This document shows, piece by piece, positions 10,605 through 20,020 of a stretch of 64,000 nt of DNA (position 1 is the stretch's first letter; the number at the start of each line of letters is the position of its first letter). This DNA comes from Pseudomonas lurida (GTDB lineage: Bacteria > Pseudomonadota > Gammaproteobacteria > Pseudomonadales > Pseudomonadaceae). Position numbers and translations under genes: made by a program. Location: NCBI RefSeq assembly GCF_002563895.1, contig NZ_PDJB01000001.1:1-64000 (forward strand), in the 5' to 3' direction. Below the pieces are notes generated by a model, which worked only from the letters and a program-made list of their open reading frames with translations, had not been told where the DNA came from and ran no database searches.

Positions 10605-11422
10605 TGGATCGTTACGTCGTCTTCGGCAACCCCATCGGCCACAGCAAGTCGCCGCTGATCCACCGGATGTTCGCCGAGCAAACGGGCGAGCAACTGGACT
10701 ACAGCACCTTGCTGGCACCGCTGGAGGATTTCACCGGCTGTGCCCGTGAGTTTTTTCAACACGGCCGTGGCGCGAACGTCACGGTGCCGTTCAAGGAAGA
10801 CGCCTACCGCCTGGCCAACACCCTGACCGAACGCGCCCAACGTGCGGGCGCGGTGAACACCCTGAGCAGGCTGGCCGACGGTAGGCTGCTGGGTGATAAC
10901 ACCGACGGCGCCGGCCTGGTGCGTGATCTCACGGTCAATGCCGGGCTGAAACTGCAGGGCCAGCGCATCCTGCTACTGGGTGCCGGCGGTGCGGTACGTG
11001 GCGCGCTGGAGCCGCTGCTGGCCGAGCAACCGGCCTCGCTGATCATCGCCAACCGCACCGTAGAAAAAGCCGAGTTGCTCGCCGAGTTGTTCGACGACCT
11101 GGGCCCGGTGTCTGCCAGCGGTTTCGACTGGCTGCGTGAGCCGGTGGACGTGATCATCAACGCCACGTCCGCAAGCTTGTCAGGCGATGTACCGCCGATT
11201 GCCGGCAGCCTGATCGATCCGGGCAAGACCTTTTGCTACGACATGATGTACGCCAAGGAGCCGACCGCGTTCTGCCGCTGGGCGACCGAACAGGGCGCGT
11301 CCGTGGCCATGGATGGCTTGGGCATGTTGGTGGAACAGGCGGCGGAAGCGTTCTTCCTGTGGCGCGGCGTGCGCCCGGATTCGGCGCCGGTGCTGGCCGA
11401 GTTGCGCCGGCAGTTGGCCTGA
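10604..11422 (+). CDS. aroE: shikimate dehydrogenase
   Basis: Reduces 3-dehydroshikimate to shikimate with NADPH in aromatic amino acid synthesis. 272 residues. The shikimate-binding N-terminus has [14 protein letters not shown] (about 5-18), the catalytic lysine in [11 protein letters not shown] (about 60-70) and Asp in [13 protein letters not shown] (about 100-112). The NADP-binding loop is [16 protein letters not shown] (about 127-142). It is coupled to hemF by a one-base overlap and followed by a REP-like hairpin and the convergent sulP gene. Confidence 0.96.
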
Positions 11423-11446
11423 CGCTATCTGACGTGGGCACGGCAC

Positions 11447-11474
11447 TGTGGGAGCACGCAAGCCAGCGCCCACA
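11447..11474. repeat. REP palindrome
   Basis: TGTGGGAGCACGCAAGCCAGCGCCCACA lies between the converging ends of aroE and the SulP gene and could also stop transcription from both sides. It is a single, imperfect REP copy. Confidence 0.6.
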
Positions 11475-11486
11475 GTTCAATGGTGT

Positions 11487-13055
11487 TTAGTCTTCGAACT
11501 GGATGGGGCACTTGTCGGCCCCTTCCAGTTTCCTCAACTCCTCCACCACCTGCGGCCTGGCCCTGCGCAACGTCAGGCTGCGTCCCAAGCCCTTCAGGCG
11601 CCGCGCTTCCTGATGCAGCATCTCCACCCCGGAATAGTCGATAAAGTTAATCTGCTGCGCCTCGATCACCACCCGTTCGCCCTGCAAACGTTGCAGGCGT
11701 ACTTGCAGGTAATGGCTGGCGCCGAAAAAGATCGAGCCACCCACCCGCAGCACATCTTCGTCTCCCTCACGCCACTGCTGCACCCGGGGTTGCGAGGTGC
11801 GCTTGAGGTAGAAAAACAGTGACGCCAGCACCCCGGCATAAATTGCCGTCTGCAGCTCCAGCAGCAAGGTGGCCACGCACGTCAGGCCCATCACCACAAA
11901 CTCGGCGCGGCTGACACGGAACAACGCACGAATGCCGCGATGGTCCACCAGGCCCCAGCAAATCAGCAGGATGCTCGCGGCCATGCTCGGGATCGGGATG
12001 TGTGCGATCAGCGCCGCCCCAAACACCGCGAACACCGCCACCCACAGCGCGGAAAACACGCCGGCCAATGGCGAGCAGGCGCCGGCCTCATAGCTGAGGC
12101 CGGAGCGAGTAAAGGACCCGGCTGACAAGTAGCCGGAGAAAAATCCGCCAACGATATTGGATAAACCCTGCGCGCGTACTTCTTGGTTGGCATCGAGCAA
12201 TTGCTGTGAACGGGCCGACAGCGAGCGGGCGATCGACAGGCTGGTGACCAGCCCGAGCATGCCCACTGCCACGGCGCTGGGCAGCAGGCGAAGAATCATG
12301 TCCAGGTCCATCGGCAAGGGGCTGAACGGCGGCAGTTTGCCAACAAATGAACTGACCCGCGCCACATGCCCGAACATTGCCGGCCACACCCATGCGACCA
12401 CGCTGCCCAGTGCCAGTGCAATCAACAGCGTTGGCCAGCGGGGTACCAGGTACTTGAGTAGCGCGCCCACCAGCAACGTGCCCAGCCCAAGGGCGAGGGA
12501 CGCATGGTCCCATTCGCCGCTGTGGTGGATCAGTGCCAGCAGGCTATTGATCGCCGTAGCCTGGCTGGGTAAATCCAAACCCAGCAGGTTGGGCAACTGC
12601 CCCAGGGCAATCACCACGGCGGCACCCAGGGTGAAACCGAGCACCACCGAGTGAGAGACAAAATTCACCAGCGCGCCAAAGCGCAGCATGCCCAGCAGCC
12701 ACTGGAAAACGCCGGCGAGGAAGGTGAGCAGCAGGATCAGGGTGATGTAGTCCTGGGACCCCGGCACGGCCAGGGGGCTGACACTGGCGTAAAGCACGAT
12801 GGAAATGGCCGCCGTGGGGCCGCAGATCAGGTGCCAGGATGATCCCCAGAGGCAAGCGATCAGGACCGGGATAATCGCGGCATACAAGCCGTATTCGGGA
12901 GGCAGGCCGGCAATCAGTGCGTAGGCGATCGACTGCGGCAGGGCGAGCACGGCGCCGCTCAGGCCGACCAGTGCGTCACGGCCGACGCTGGCACGGGTCT
13001 GGCGCGGCAGCCAGGCGAGGAACGGAAAGAGTGATTGGCGGTTGGGCCGGGGCAT
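11487..13055 (-). CDS. SulP family anion transporter with STAS domain
   Basis: An inner-membrane permease of the SLC26/SulP family. 522 residues: after MPRPNRQSLFPFLAWLP come about 12-14 hydrophobic segments. The conserved SulP start is GLSGAVLALPQSIAYALIAG at about 33-52, then GLYAAIIPVLIACLWGS and GPTAAISIVL. The C-terminal cytoplasmic STAS domain runs from about residue 425, with FIDYSGVEMLHQEARRL. In this neighbourhood, next to betC and choX, it probably moves sulfate or choline-O-sulfate; the substrate is inferred from context. A REP doublet separates it from choX. Confidence 0.9.
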   Translation of the reverse strand: MPRPNRQSLFPFLAWLPRQTRASVGRDALVGLSGAVLALPQSIAYALIAGLPPEYGLYAAIIPVLIACLWGSSWHLICGPTAAISIVLYASVSPLAVPGSQDYITLILLLTFLAGVFQWLLGMLRFGALVNFVSHSVVLGFTLGAAVVIALGQLPNLLGLDLPSQATAINSLLALIHHSGEWDHASLALGLGTLLVGALLKYLVPRWPTLLIALALGSVVAWVWPAMFGHVARVSSFVGKLPPFSPLPMDLDMILRLLPSAVAVGMLGLVTSLSIARSLSARSQQLLDANQEVRAQGLSNIVGGFFSGYLSAGSFTRSGLSYEAGACSPLAGVFSALWVAVFAVFGAALIAHIPIPSMAASILLICWGLVDHRGIRALFRVSRAEFVVMGLTCVATLLLELQTAIYAGVLASLFFYLKRTSQPRVQQWREGDEDVLRVGGSIFFGASHYLQVRLQRLQGERVVIEAQQINFIDYSGVEMLHQEARRLKGLGRSLTLRRARPQVVEELRKLEGADKCPIQFED

Positions 13056-13110
13056 CGCAGACTCGGGTCGGAAAAGGTGTGAGGCAGAGTATCAGTACAC
13101 GCAAGCCCCT

Positions 13111-13195
13111 GTGGGCGCTGGCTTGCCTGCGATACTGGCACCTCGGTGTTACCGGAACACCACAGTGATGCTATCGCAGGCAAGCCAGCGTCCAC
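13111..13195. repeat. REP doublet (inverted pair)
   Basis: GTGGGCGCTGGCTTGCCTGCGAT at the left and ATCGCAGGCAAGCCAGCGTCCAC at the right are near-perfect inverted copies about 39 bases apart. It lies between choX and the sulP gene, both on the minus strand. Confidence 0.85.
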
Positions 13196-13212
13196 CGGAG
13201 TGGCGGCGGCCG

Positions 13213-14127
13213 TCAGAGTTTGGCTTTTACAGCGGCCAGCGCACCCTTGCCATCCACGGTTTTCACGCCGTCCAGCCACTTGTCCAACACTGCCGGATTC
13301 GCCTTTAGCCACGCCTTGGCCGCATCGGCGTTGCTGACCTTTTTATTGGCCACCTCGGCCATGATGCTGTTCTCCATCTCCTGGGTAAAACTCAGGTTGG
13401 TCAGCAATTTTCCGACATTTGGGCAGGCCTGCGCATAGCCCTTGCGGGTCAAGGTATACACGCTGCCGGTGTCACCAAAGTATTTCTCGCCGCCCTTGAG
13501 GTAATGCATTTTCAATTGCACGTTCATCGGGTGCGGCGTCCAGCCGAGGAAGGTCACGAATTTCTGCTTCTTCACCGCTCGCGACACTTCGGCCAGCATC
13601 GCCTGTTCGCTGGACTCGATCAGCTTCCATTGGCCGAGGTCGAAGTCGTTTTTCTTGATGATCTCTTGCAACGAGATATTCGCCGGCGCGCCGGAGCCAA
13701 TGCCGTAGATCTTCTTGTCGAACTTGTCGGCAAACGTGTTCAGGTCAGCAAAGTCATGCACACCGGCGTCCCACACGTAGTCGGGCACGGCGAGGGTGAA
13801 CTCGGTGCCGTCGAGGTTTTTCGCCAGTTGCACCACATCGCCATTGGCCACGAACTTGTCGTAGAAGCCCTGCTGTGCCGGCATCCAGTTGCCCAGGAAC
13901 ACATCCACCTGGCCATCCTTGAGCCCGCCGAAGGTGATCGGCACCGCGAGGGTGTCGACCTTGGCCTTGTAGCCCATGCCCGTCAGCAGGAAACCGGTGA
14001 TGGCATTGGTGGCCGCGATATCGCTCCAGCCTGGATCGGCCATCTTTACCGTTTCGCAGCTGGTATCCGCGTACACGTTGACGCTGCTCAGCGCCAGGAT
14101 GCCCAATACCACAGTCAACTTTTGCAT
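13213..14127 (-). CDS. choX: choline ABC transporter substrate-binding protein
   Basis: Periplasmic binding protein of the OpuAC/ProX fold, most like ChoX. 304 residues with a signal peptide MQKLTVVLGILALSSVNVYA. The ligand site region includes MADPGWSDIAATNAITGFLL (about 29-48), DVFLGNWMPAQQ, IYGIGSGAPAN and FLGWTPHPMN, with the tryptophans and aspartates that form the quaternary-amine cage in the family. It starts 18 bases after the betC stop, so betC and choX form an operon. No permease or ATPase genes are beside it, so it presumably serves a transporter encoded elsewhere. Confidence 0.88.
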   Translation of the reverse strand: MQKLTVVLGILALSSVNVYADTSCETVKMADPGWSDIAATNAITGFLLTGMGYKAKVDTLAVPITFGGLKDGQVDVFLGNWMPAQQGFYDKFVANGDVVQLAKNLDGTEFTLAVPDYVWDAGVHDFADLNTFADKFDKKIYGIGSGAPANISLQEIIKKNDFDLGQWKLIESSEQAMLAEVSRAVKKQKFVTFLGWTPHPMNVQLKMHYLKGGEKYFGDTGSVYTLTRKGYAQACPNVGKLLTNLSFTQEMENSIMAEVANKKVSNADAAKAWLKANPAVLDKWLDGVKTVDGKGALAAVKAKL

Positions 14128-14145
14128 GGCCTTCCCTCTGTCTAT

Positions 14146-15660
14146 TTATGGGTGTTGGCAGGGTTGTGGATAACGTGCCTTGCGCTCCAGGTCGTCGAGA
14201 TCGATATGGTTGCGCATGTATTGCTGACTGGCGTCCACCAGTGGCTGGTGATCCCAGCTCTTCAGCTTGCCCTGGGTCAGTGCTTCAAACACCAGGCGAC
14301 GGCGACGTTGGCTGGCGAGCACCTGTTGGTGGATCGCCGGGATGTCCCATTTGGCCCGCGCCTCGTCCAGGAAAGCTGCAAACAGCGCCTGATGCTGCGG
14401 CGACTGGCTGAGTTCTTCCTGCTCCCGAGGGTCGTTGTGTACATCGAACAGTAGACAAGGGTCGTCTTCGCTGTAGATGAATTTGTAGGCGCCACGGCGA
14501 ATCATCATCAGCGGGCTGATGGTGCCTTCGGCCATGTATTCGCCAAACACTTCGTCGTGCCCGCCCTGCCCCTGCAAGTGCGGCACCAGTGAGCGGCCAT
14601 CCAGTGGCAGTCGCGGGTCCAACTCGCCGCCGGCCAGTTCCACCAGGGTTGGCAACAGGTCGGCGGTGGACACCGCTTTGCTGACGCGGCCCGCCGCGAA
14701 CTGCCCTGGCGCACTGACCAGCAGCGGCACGCGGGCGGCCATTTCAAACCAATGCATCTTGTACCAGAGGCCCCGCTCGCCGAGCATGTCGCCGTGATCG
14801 CCGGAGAAGACAATGATGGTGTCATCGGCCAGGCCTGTGTCTTCCAGGGTCTGCAGCAGCTTGCCGACATTGCTGTCGATGTAGCTGCATGCGCCGAAAT
14901 AGGCGCGGCGTGCATCGCGGATCTTATCCACAGGCAGCGGCTTGTCCCACAAGTCGTAGACCTTGAGCAGGCGCTGGGAGTGCGGGTCGAGATCGGCTTG
15001 GGCCGGCGTGGTAGGCAATGGAATGTCGGCGTCGTCGTACAGGTCCCAGAACGGCTTGGGAATGGTGTACGGATCGTGCGGGTGCGTCATCGACACGGTC
15101 AGGCAGAATGGCTGGTCGCCGTCTTCGCGGATATGGTCGAACAGGTATTGCTGGGCCTTGAACACCACCTCTTCATCGAAATCCAGCTGGTTGGTGCGCA
15201 CGCATGGCCCGGCCTGCAGCACCGACGACATGTTGTGGTACCAAGTGGGGCGCACGTCTGGCTCGTCCCAGTTCACCGCCCAGCCATAGTCGGCGGGGTA
15301 GATGTCGCTGGTCAGGCGCTCTTCGTAACCGTGCAATTGGTCGGGGCCGCAGAAATGCATCTTGCCCGACAGCGCCGTGCGGTAGCCGAGGCGGCGCAGG
15401 TAGTGGGCGTAAGTCGGCACGTCGGCAGGGAAATCCGCCGCGTTGTCATAGGCGCCGATTTTGCTCGGCAGTTGCCCGCTCACCAGGGTGAAGCGCGACG
15501 GTGCGCACAGCGGGCTGTTGCAATAGGCGGCGTCGAACACCACGCCTTGTGCAGCCAGACGGCTCAGGTTTGGCAGTTTGATCGGCGAAGAACCGTAGAA
15601 CGGAAGCAACGGTGCGGCCATTTGATCGGCCATGATGAAAAGAATGTTCTTGCGCTTCAT
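14146..15660 (-). CDS. betC: choline-sulfatase
   Basis: Hydrolyses choline-O-sulfate to choline and sulfate in the cytoplasm. 504 residues. The alkaline-phosphatase/sulfatase fold starts KNILFIMADQMAAPLLPFYG (metal-binding Asp). The sulfatase signature NSPLCAPSRFTLVSGQLP at about residues 49-66 holds the cysteine that becomes formylglycine. FSGDHGDMLGERGLWYK is at about 280-296. The C-terminal extension with RRRLVFEALTQGKLKSWDHQP is typical of BetC rather than general arylsulfatases. It is divergent from the LysR gene and followed by choX. Confidence 0.95.
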   Translation of the reverse strand: MKRKNILFIMADQMAAPLLPFYGSSPIKLPNLSRLAAQGVVFDAAYCNSPLCAPSRFTLVSGQLPSKIGAYDNAADFPADVPTYAHYLRRLGYRTALSGKMHFCGPDQLHGYEERLTSDIYPADYGWAVNWDEPDVRPTWYHNMSSVLQAGPCVRTNQLDFDEEVVFKAQQYLFDHIREDGDQPFCLTVSMTHPHDPYTIPKPFWDLYDDADIPLPTTPAQADLDPHSQRLLKVYDLWDKPLPVDKIRDARRAYFGACSYIDSNVGKLLQTLEDTGLADDTIIVFSGDHGDMLGERGLWYKMHWFEMAARVPLLVSAPGQFAAGRVSKAVSTADLLPTLVELAGGELDPRLPLDGRSLVPHLQGQGGHDEVFGEYMAEGTISPLMMIRRGAYKFIYSEDDPCLLFDVHNDPREQEELSQSPQHQALFAAFLDEARAKWDIPAIHQQVLASQRRRRLVFEALTQGKLKSWDHQPLVDASQQYMRNHIDLDDLERKARYPQPCQHP

Positions 15661-15705
15661 GATCTATCGGCATTCCATAGGCGGTGTTTATGCGACTGAG
15701 CATGC

Positions 15706-15765
15706 AGCCCATGGAAAATGGGGTAAAGCCCATGAAAAGCAATGTCTAGGATAAGCACAGCTTAT
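15706..15765. promoter_or_regulatory. betC/LysR intergenic control region with dyad and direct repeats
   Basis: Two near-identical direct repeats, AGCCCATGGAAAA (15706-15718) and AGCCCATGAAAAG (15727-15739), are spaced exactly 21 bp, two helical turns. Next to them is a perfect dyad ATAAGC-ACA-GCTTAT (15751-15765), which contains a T-N11-A LysR-type box and overlaps the start codon of the regulator at 15764. LysR regulators commonly bind such sites in divergent gaps; its assignment to this regulator is inferred. Confidence 0.5.
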
Positions 15766-16714
15766 GTATGAAGCCCTCGGTGACCTGTCTCTCGATCTGC
15801 TGCGCGCCTTTGAAGCGGCAGCGCGTCATCGCAGCTTTACCGCCGCCGCGATGGAACTGGGCACCACCCAGCCAGCGATCAGCCAGCAGATCAAGCGCCT
15901 GGAAGAACAACTGGCGATCCGCCTGTTTGATCGCATCTACCGTGGCATCGAACTGACCGATGCTGGCGCCTTGTTGTTCGAGCATGTGCAAGGCGGTTTG
16001 CAGGCCATCAACGCCGGGCTCAGTGCGATCACCCAGCAGGATCAGCACGAAGTGCTGCAAGTGGCCACCGACTTCGCCTTCGCCGCGTATTGGTTGATGC
16101 CGCGCCTGCATCGCTTTCATGCGGCCAACCCTCAGGTGGATGTGAGCCTGGTGACCAGCGAGCGCAACCACGCCACCTTGCGCAGCGACATCGACGTGGC
16201 CGTACTGTTTGGCGATGGTCGTTTCAAGCAGGGCGACAGCCTGTGGCTATTCAACGAGGAAGTGTTCCCGGTGTGCAGCCCGCAGTGGCTCAAGGAACAG
16301 GCCAGGCCGTTGTCTGTACAAAATTTGCACGATTTTCCATTGCTGCACCTTCGCCAGGAGAACAACAGCCAGTGGTTCGACTGGAGCGGCGTGTTTCGCG
16401 AACTGGGCATCGCCAGTGCACCGACGCCCGGCCAACTGCGCTTCGACAACTACACGCTGTTGATTCAAGCCGCGATTGCCGGCCAGGGCGTGGCTATCGG
16501 CTGGCGCCACTTGGTGGATAACCTGCTGGAACAGAACTGGTTGTGTCGGCCGATCAGCGACACAGTGATCTCGCGTTTCGGCTATTACGTGGTGCAACCC
16601 CAACGCAAACGCCGGGGGCAGTTAGTGGAGCGTTTTGTCGACTGGCTGGTCGCCGAGCAGGCCAGTAGTGCGCAGTCCTTGACCGGGCTGGCCCTGCCGT
16701 CGATTGCGGTCTAG
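15764..16714 (+). CDS. betR: LysR-family regulator of choline-sulfate use
   Basis: 316 residues. The N-terminal winged helix-turn-helix is LDLLRAFEAAARHRSFTAAA through TTQPAISQQIKRLEEQLAIR (about 10-60). The effector-binding domain begins near residue 95 (LQVATDFAFAAYWLMPRLHR). It is divergent from betC, with 103 bases between starts, and homologues beside choline sulfatase genes control them. The ligand is likely choline-O-sulfate or choline (inferred). The start at ATG 15764 has AGGA 12 bases upstream; a perfect dyad lies between the two and covers the start codon, suggesting autorepression. Confidence 0.85.
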   Translation: MYEALGDLSLDLLRAFEAAARHRSFTAAAMELGTTQPAISQQIKRLEEQLAIRLFDRIYRGIELTDAGALLFEHVQGGLQAINAGLSAITQQDQHEVLQVATDFAFAAYWLMPRLHRFHAANPQVDVSLVTSERNHATLRSDIDVAVLFGDGRFKQGDSLWLFNEEVFPVCSPQWLKEQARPLSVQNLHDFPLLHLRQENNSQWFDWSGVFRELGIASAPTPGQLRFDNYTLLIQAAIAGQGVAIGWRHLVDNLLEQNWLCRPISDTVISRFGYYVVQPQRKRRGQLVERFVDWLVAEQASSAQSLTGLALPSIAV

Positions 16715-16745
16715 CATCTGGCGCATATTGGATCCGGAGTCCGTC

Positions 16746-17072
16746 ATGCAACGTATCAAGGGTTACCACGCCCATATCTACTTCGACGCAAACACGATCG
16801 ACCAGGCGCGCACCCTGTGCGAAGACGCCGCCAAACTCTTCCCGCTGCGTATGGGGCGCGTGCATGAGCGGCCCGTGGGCCCGCACCCGGACTGGAGCTG
16901 CCAACTGGCGTTCGATGCCGAGTACATCGGCGTGGTGCTGCCGTGGTTGGTGATCAATCGGAATGGGTTGGTGGTGTTCCTGCATCCCGATACTGGCGAT
17001 GACCTCAAGGACCATACCGATTACGCGATCTGGATGGGCGCGATGCGCGAGTTGGATTTGTCTATTTTTTAA
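16746..17072 (+). CDS. DOPA 4,5-dioxygenase family protein
   Basis: A 108-residue protein of the small DOPA-dioxygenase-like family. It starts MQRIKGYHAHIYFD and has the paired histidines HAH (residues 8-10). Further on are RMGRVHERPVGPHPDWSCQ and LVVFLHPDTGDDLKDHTD with more conserved histidines, likely metal ligands. I chose ATG 16746 (GGAG before it) rather than the earlier in-frame ATG. The bacterial members' physiological substrate is not established. It follows the LysR gene by 31 bases and ends in a clear terminator. Confidence 0.85.
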   Translation: MQRIKGYHAHIYFDANTIDQARTLCEDAAKLFPLRMGRVHERPVGPHPDWSCQLAFDAEYIGVVLPWLVINRNGLVVFLHPDTGDDLKDHTDYAIWMGAMRELDLSIF

Positions 17073-17075
17073 TCG

Positions 17076-17113
17076 ATCCCGTCACCTGGCTGCGCTAAGG
17101 GACGGGATTTTTA
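17076..17113 (+). terminator. intrinsic terminator
   Basis: ATCCCGTC (17076-17083) pairs with GACGGGAT (17101-17108) and is followed by a T run. It ends the DOPA-dioxygenase-like gene and isolates the downstream dgo operon. Confidence 0.85.
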
Positions 17114-17224
17114 TTGCCTTCTCCCACTATATGGGACCGTTATTTATATATTGAGATATAGCCAAGCATAGGTTTATATTCGCCCATCTGCTTTTTTCAG
17201 CACCCACTCAATTCAGGTGAAGCG
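17114..17224 (+). promoter_or_regulatory. AT-rich promoter region of the dgo operon
   Basis: The gap before dgoK is far more AT-rich than its surroundings, with TATTTATATATTGAGATATAG, and contains the inverted repeat CTATAT (17127-17132) / ATATAG (17156-17161). It probably holds the operon promoter and an operator. No regulator gene is adjacent to match it to. Confidence 0.45.
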
Positions 17225-18184
17225 ATGCAGGCGCAATTGATCGCGCTCGATTGGGGTACCAGCTCCCTTCGTGCTTATAAACTCGGCCCCGCAGGCGTGG
17301 TGCTGGAACAGCGCTCGCTGGCGTGGGGCATCATGCATTTGCCCACCGAGCCCCGCGATATAGCCGGCGTACGCTGCAGCGATGGCTTCGAGTTGGCGTT
17401 CGATGCGGCCTGCGGGGATTGGCTCGACGCCGCGCCCAACGTGCCGGTGATCGCCTGCGGCATGGTTGGCAGCGCCCAGGGCTGGAGCGAAGCGGCCTAC
17501 CGCAACACTCCGGTCGATGTGGCGAGCCTTGGCCAAGCGCTGCATCGCGTGCGCAGTGTGCGTGGCGTCGACGTGCATATCGTGCCGGGCGTGATCGAGC
17601 GGGTTGGCTTGCCCAATGTGATGCGCGGCGAAGAAACCCAAGTATTGGGCGTGCTGCAAGGGTTGGGCGCCAATGGGTTGATCGGCCTGCCCGGCAGCCA
17701 TTCCAAGTGGGTCGAGGTGGTCGAGGGCTGCATCACCCACTTCGACACCTTCATGACCGGCGAGCTGTTCGCGGTGCTGAGCAAACACAGCATCCTGGGG
17801 CGCACCCAGCAACCCAGCGAACAATTCCAGGCTGACGCCTTTGACCGAGGCGTGCACGTGGCGCTCTCCAAAGACGGCCAGCGCGGTGTGCTGTCGACCC
17901 TGTTCAGCGCGCGCACCCTTGGACTTACCGCGCAACTCGCCCCCGACCAGCAGCCTGATTACCTCTCGGGTTTGCTCATCGGCCATGAACTCGCCGGTTT
18001 GCCCGGCCGCGCAAAACACCAGCCGATCATCCTGGTCGGCGCCGCTCCCCTCTGCGCCCGCTACCAACGCGCCCTCACCCTTTGCGGCTTTGCCCACGTC
18101 AGCCTGGCGCAGGAAGCCACCGAGCGTGGCCTGTGGCAATTGGCCGTGGCAGCCAAGCTCATTCAACCTGTAACGGAGGCCTGA
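17225..18184 (+). CDS. dgoK: 2-dehydro-3-deoxygalactonokinase
   Basis: Phosphorylates 2-keto-3-deoxygalactonate in D-galactonate breakdown. 319 residues of the DgoK family: phosphate-loop-like LIALDWGTSSLRAYKL at residues 4-19, RGEETQVLGVLQGL and GLIGLPGSHSKWVEVVEG at about 138-170 and a later LSGLLIGHELAGLPG. AGGTGA lies just before ATG 17225. It is the first gene of the operon; dgoA begins 1 base after its stop. Confidence 0.93.
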   Translation: MQAQLIALDWGTSSLRAYKLGPAGVVLEQRSLAWGIMHLPTEPRDIAGVRCSDGFELAFDAACGDWLDAAPNVPVIACGMVGSAQGWSEAAYRNTPVDVASLGQALHRVRSVRGVDVHIVPGVIERVGLPNVMRGEETQVLGVLQGLGANGLIGLPGSHSKWVEVVEGCITHFDTFMTGELFAVLSKHSILGRTQQPSEQFQADAFDRGVHVALSKDGQRGVLSTLFSARTLGLTAQLAPDQQPDYLSGLLIGHELAGLPGRAKHQPIILVGAAPLCARYQRALTLCGFAHVSLAQEATERGLWQLAVAAKLIQPVTEA

Positions 18185-18185
18185 C

Positions 18186-18806
18186 ATGCTCAAGCAAGCA
18201 CTCGCGCAAAACGGTTTGATCGCCATTCTGCGCGGCATTCGCCCGGACGAAGCCGAGGCCGTCGGCCAGGTGCTGTATCAGGCCGGGTTTCGCGTGATCG
18301 AAGTCCCGCTGAACTCGCCCGACCCTTACACCAGCATCCGCACCCTGCGCGATACCCTGCCCGCCGATTGCCTGATCGGTGCCGGTACGGTGTTGCTGCC
18401 TGAGCAGGTCGAGCAAGTGAAGGCCGCCGGTGGCCAGGTGATCGTGATGCCCCACAGCGATGCCAAGGTGTTGCGTGCCGCCAAAGCCGCGGGTCTGTTC
18501 CTGTCGCCGGGTGTGGCGACGCCCACCGAAGCCTTTGCCGCATTGGCCGAAGGCGCCGACGTGTTGAAGCTGTTCCCTGCCGAGCAAATGGGCCCGGCGG
18601 TGATCAAGGCGTGGCTGGCGGTATTGCCGGCCGGCACCTTGTTGCTGCCGGTGGGCGGCATTACTCCGGACAACATGCAGGTGTTTATCGACGCTGGCGC
18701 CAAAGGCTTCGGGCTGGGCTCCGGGTTGTTCAAGCCGGGCATGACCGTGGATCAGGTAGCGAGCCGCGCCCAGGCTTATGTCGCCGCCTGGAAAGCCCTG
18801 AGCTGA
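18186..18806 (+). CDS. dgoA: 2-dehydro-3-deoxy-6-phosphogalactonate aldolase
   Basis: Cleaves KDPGal to pyruvate and glyceraldehyde 3-phosphate. 206 residues, class I KDPG/KDPGal aldolase fold. IAILRGIRPDEAEAVGQVL is near the start, GAGTVLLPEQV at about 65-75, and the Schiff-base lysine is in VLKLFPAEQMGP (about 123-134). LPVGGITPDNM is the phosphate-site loop. It sits between dgoK and dgoD; the order kinase-aldolase-dehydratase-transporter matches a galactonate operon rather than the Entner-Doudoroff KDPG aldolase. Confidence 0.93.
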   Translation: MLKQALAQNGLIAILRGIRPDEAEAVGQVLYQAGFRVIEVPLNSPDPYTSIRTLRDTLPADCLIGAGTVLLPEQVEQVKAAGGQVIVMPHSDAKVLRAAKAAGLFLSPGVATPTEAFAALAEGADVLKLFPAEQMGPAVIKAWLAVLPAGTLLLPVGGITPDNMQVFIDAGAKGFGLGSGLFKPGMTVDQVASRAQAYVAAWKALS

Positions 18807-18855
18807 CTTCAAGTTCCGCGCCCACAGGCGCTGCATCTAATAAGAGAGATAACAG

Positions 18856-20004
18856 ATGAAAATCACCAAACTGACGACCTTTATCGTCCCGCCGCGCTGG
18901 TGCTTCCTCAAGGTCGAGACCGACCAGGGTGTGACCGGCTGGGGCGAGCCTGTCGTCGAGGGCCGCGCCCACACCGTGGCGGCGGCCGTCGAAGAGCTGT
19001 CCGACTACCTGATCGGCAAAGACCCCCGCAATATCGAAGACATCTGGACCGTGCTCTATCGCGGCGGCTTCTACCGGGGCGGTGCCGTGCACATGAGCGC
19101 CCTCGCCGGTATCGACCAGGCGCTGTGGGACATCAAGGGCAAGGCCCTGGGTGTGTCGGTCAGTGATCTCTTGGGTGGCCAGGTGCGTGACAAGATTCGT
19201 GTGTATTCATGGATCGGCGGCGACCGCCCGGCCGACACCGCCCGCGCCGCCAAAGAGGCCGTGGCCCGTGGCTTCACGGCGGTGAAAATGAACGGCACCG
19301 AAGAGCTGCAGTTCGTCGACAGCTTCGAAAAAGTCGACCTGGCCCTGGCCAACGTGGCCGCCGTGCGTGATGCGGTCGGCCCCAACGTCGGCATTGGCGT
19401 CGACTTTCATGGCCGCGTGCACAAGCCCATGGCCAAGGTGCTGATGAAGGAACTGGACCCGTACAAGCTGATGTTTATCGAAGAGCCGGTGCTCAGTGAA
19501 AACTACGAAGCGCTGAAGGAACTGGCACCGCTGACCAGCACCCCGATTGCCTTGGGCGAACGCCTGTTTTCGCGCTGGGACTTCAAGCGCGTGCTCAGCG
19601 AAGGTTACGTCGACATCATCCAACCGGATGCGTCCCACGCCGGTGGCATCACCGAAACCCGCAAAATCGCCAACATGGCCGAAGCCTACGACGTGGCGCT
19701 GGCCCTGCACTGCCCGCTGGGCCCGATTGCGTTGGCGGCCTGCCTGCAACTGGACGCGGTCTGCTACAACGCGTTCATCCAGGAGCAAAGCCTGGGCATT
19801 CACTATAACGAGAGCAATGACCTGCTCGACTATGTGCGCGACCCGGGCGTGTTCGACTATGACCAAGGCTTTGTGAAGATCCCCAACGGGCCGGGCCTGG
19901 GCATCGAGATCAACGAAGAGTACGTGATCGAACGCGCGGCCATCGGCCACCGCTGGCGTAACCCGATCTGGCGGCATGCCGACGGCAGTTTTGCCGAGTG
20001 GTAA
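18856..20004 (+). CDS. dgoD: D-galactonate dehydratase
   Basis: Enolase-superfamily enzyme converting D-galactonate to 2-keto-3-deoxygalactonate. 382 residues, the standard DgoD length. Metal ligands are seen as Asp in [13 protein letters not shown] (about 182-194, with the acid/base His), Glu in [10 protein letters not shown] (about 207-216) and Glu in [13 protein letters not shown] (about 230-242). The catalytic His is in [16 protein letters not shown] (about 284-299). It is separated from dgoA by 49 bases. Confidence 0.96.
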   Translation: MKITKLTTFIVPPRWCFLKVETDQGVTGWGEPVVEGRAHTVAAAVEELSDYLIGKDPRNIEDIWTVLYRGGFYRGGAVHMSALAGIDQALWDIKGKALGVSVSDLLGGQVRDKIRVYSWIGGDRPADTARAAKEAVARGFTAVKMNGTEELQFVDSFEKVDLALANVAAVRDAVGPNVGIGVDFHGRVHKPMAKVLMKELDPYKLMFIEEPVLSENYEALKELAPLTSTPIALGERLFSRWDFKRVLSEGYVDIIQPDASHAGGITETRKIANMAEAYDVALALHCPLGPIALAACLQLDAVCYNAFIQEQSLGIHYNESNDLLDYVRDPGVFDYDQGFVKIPNGPGLGIEINEEYVIERAAIGHRWRNPIWRHADGSFAEW

Positions 20005-20020
20005 TTCCTGGCTGACGCAC

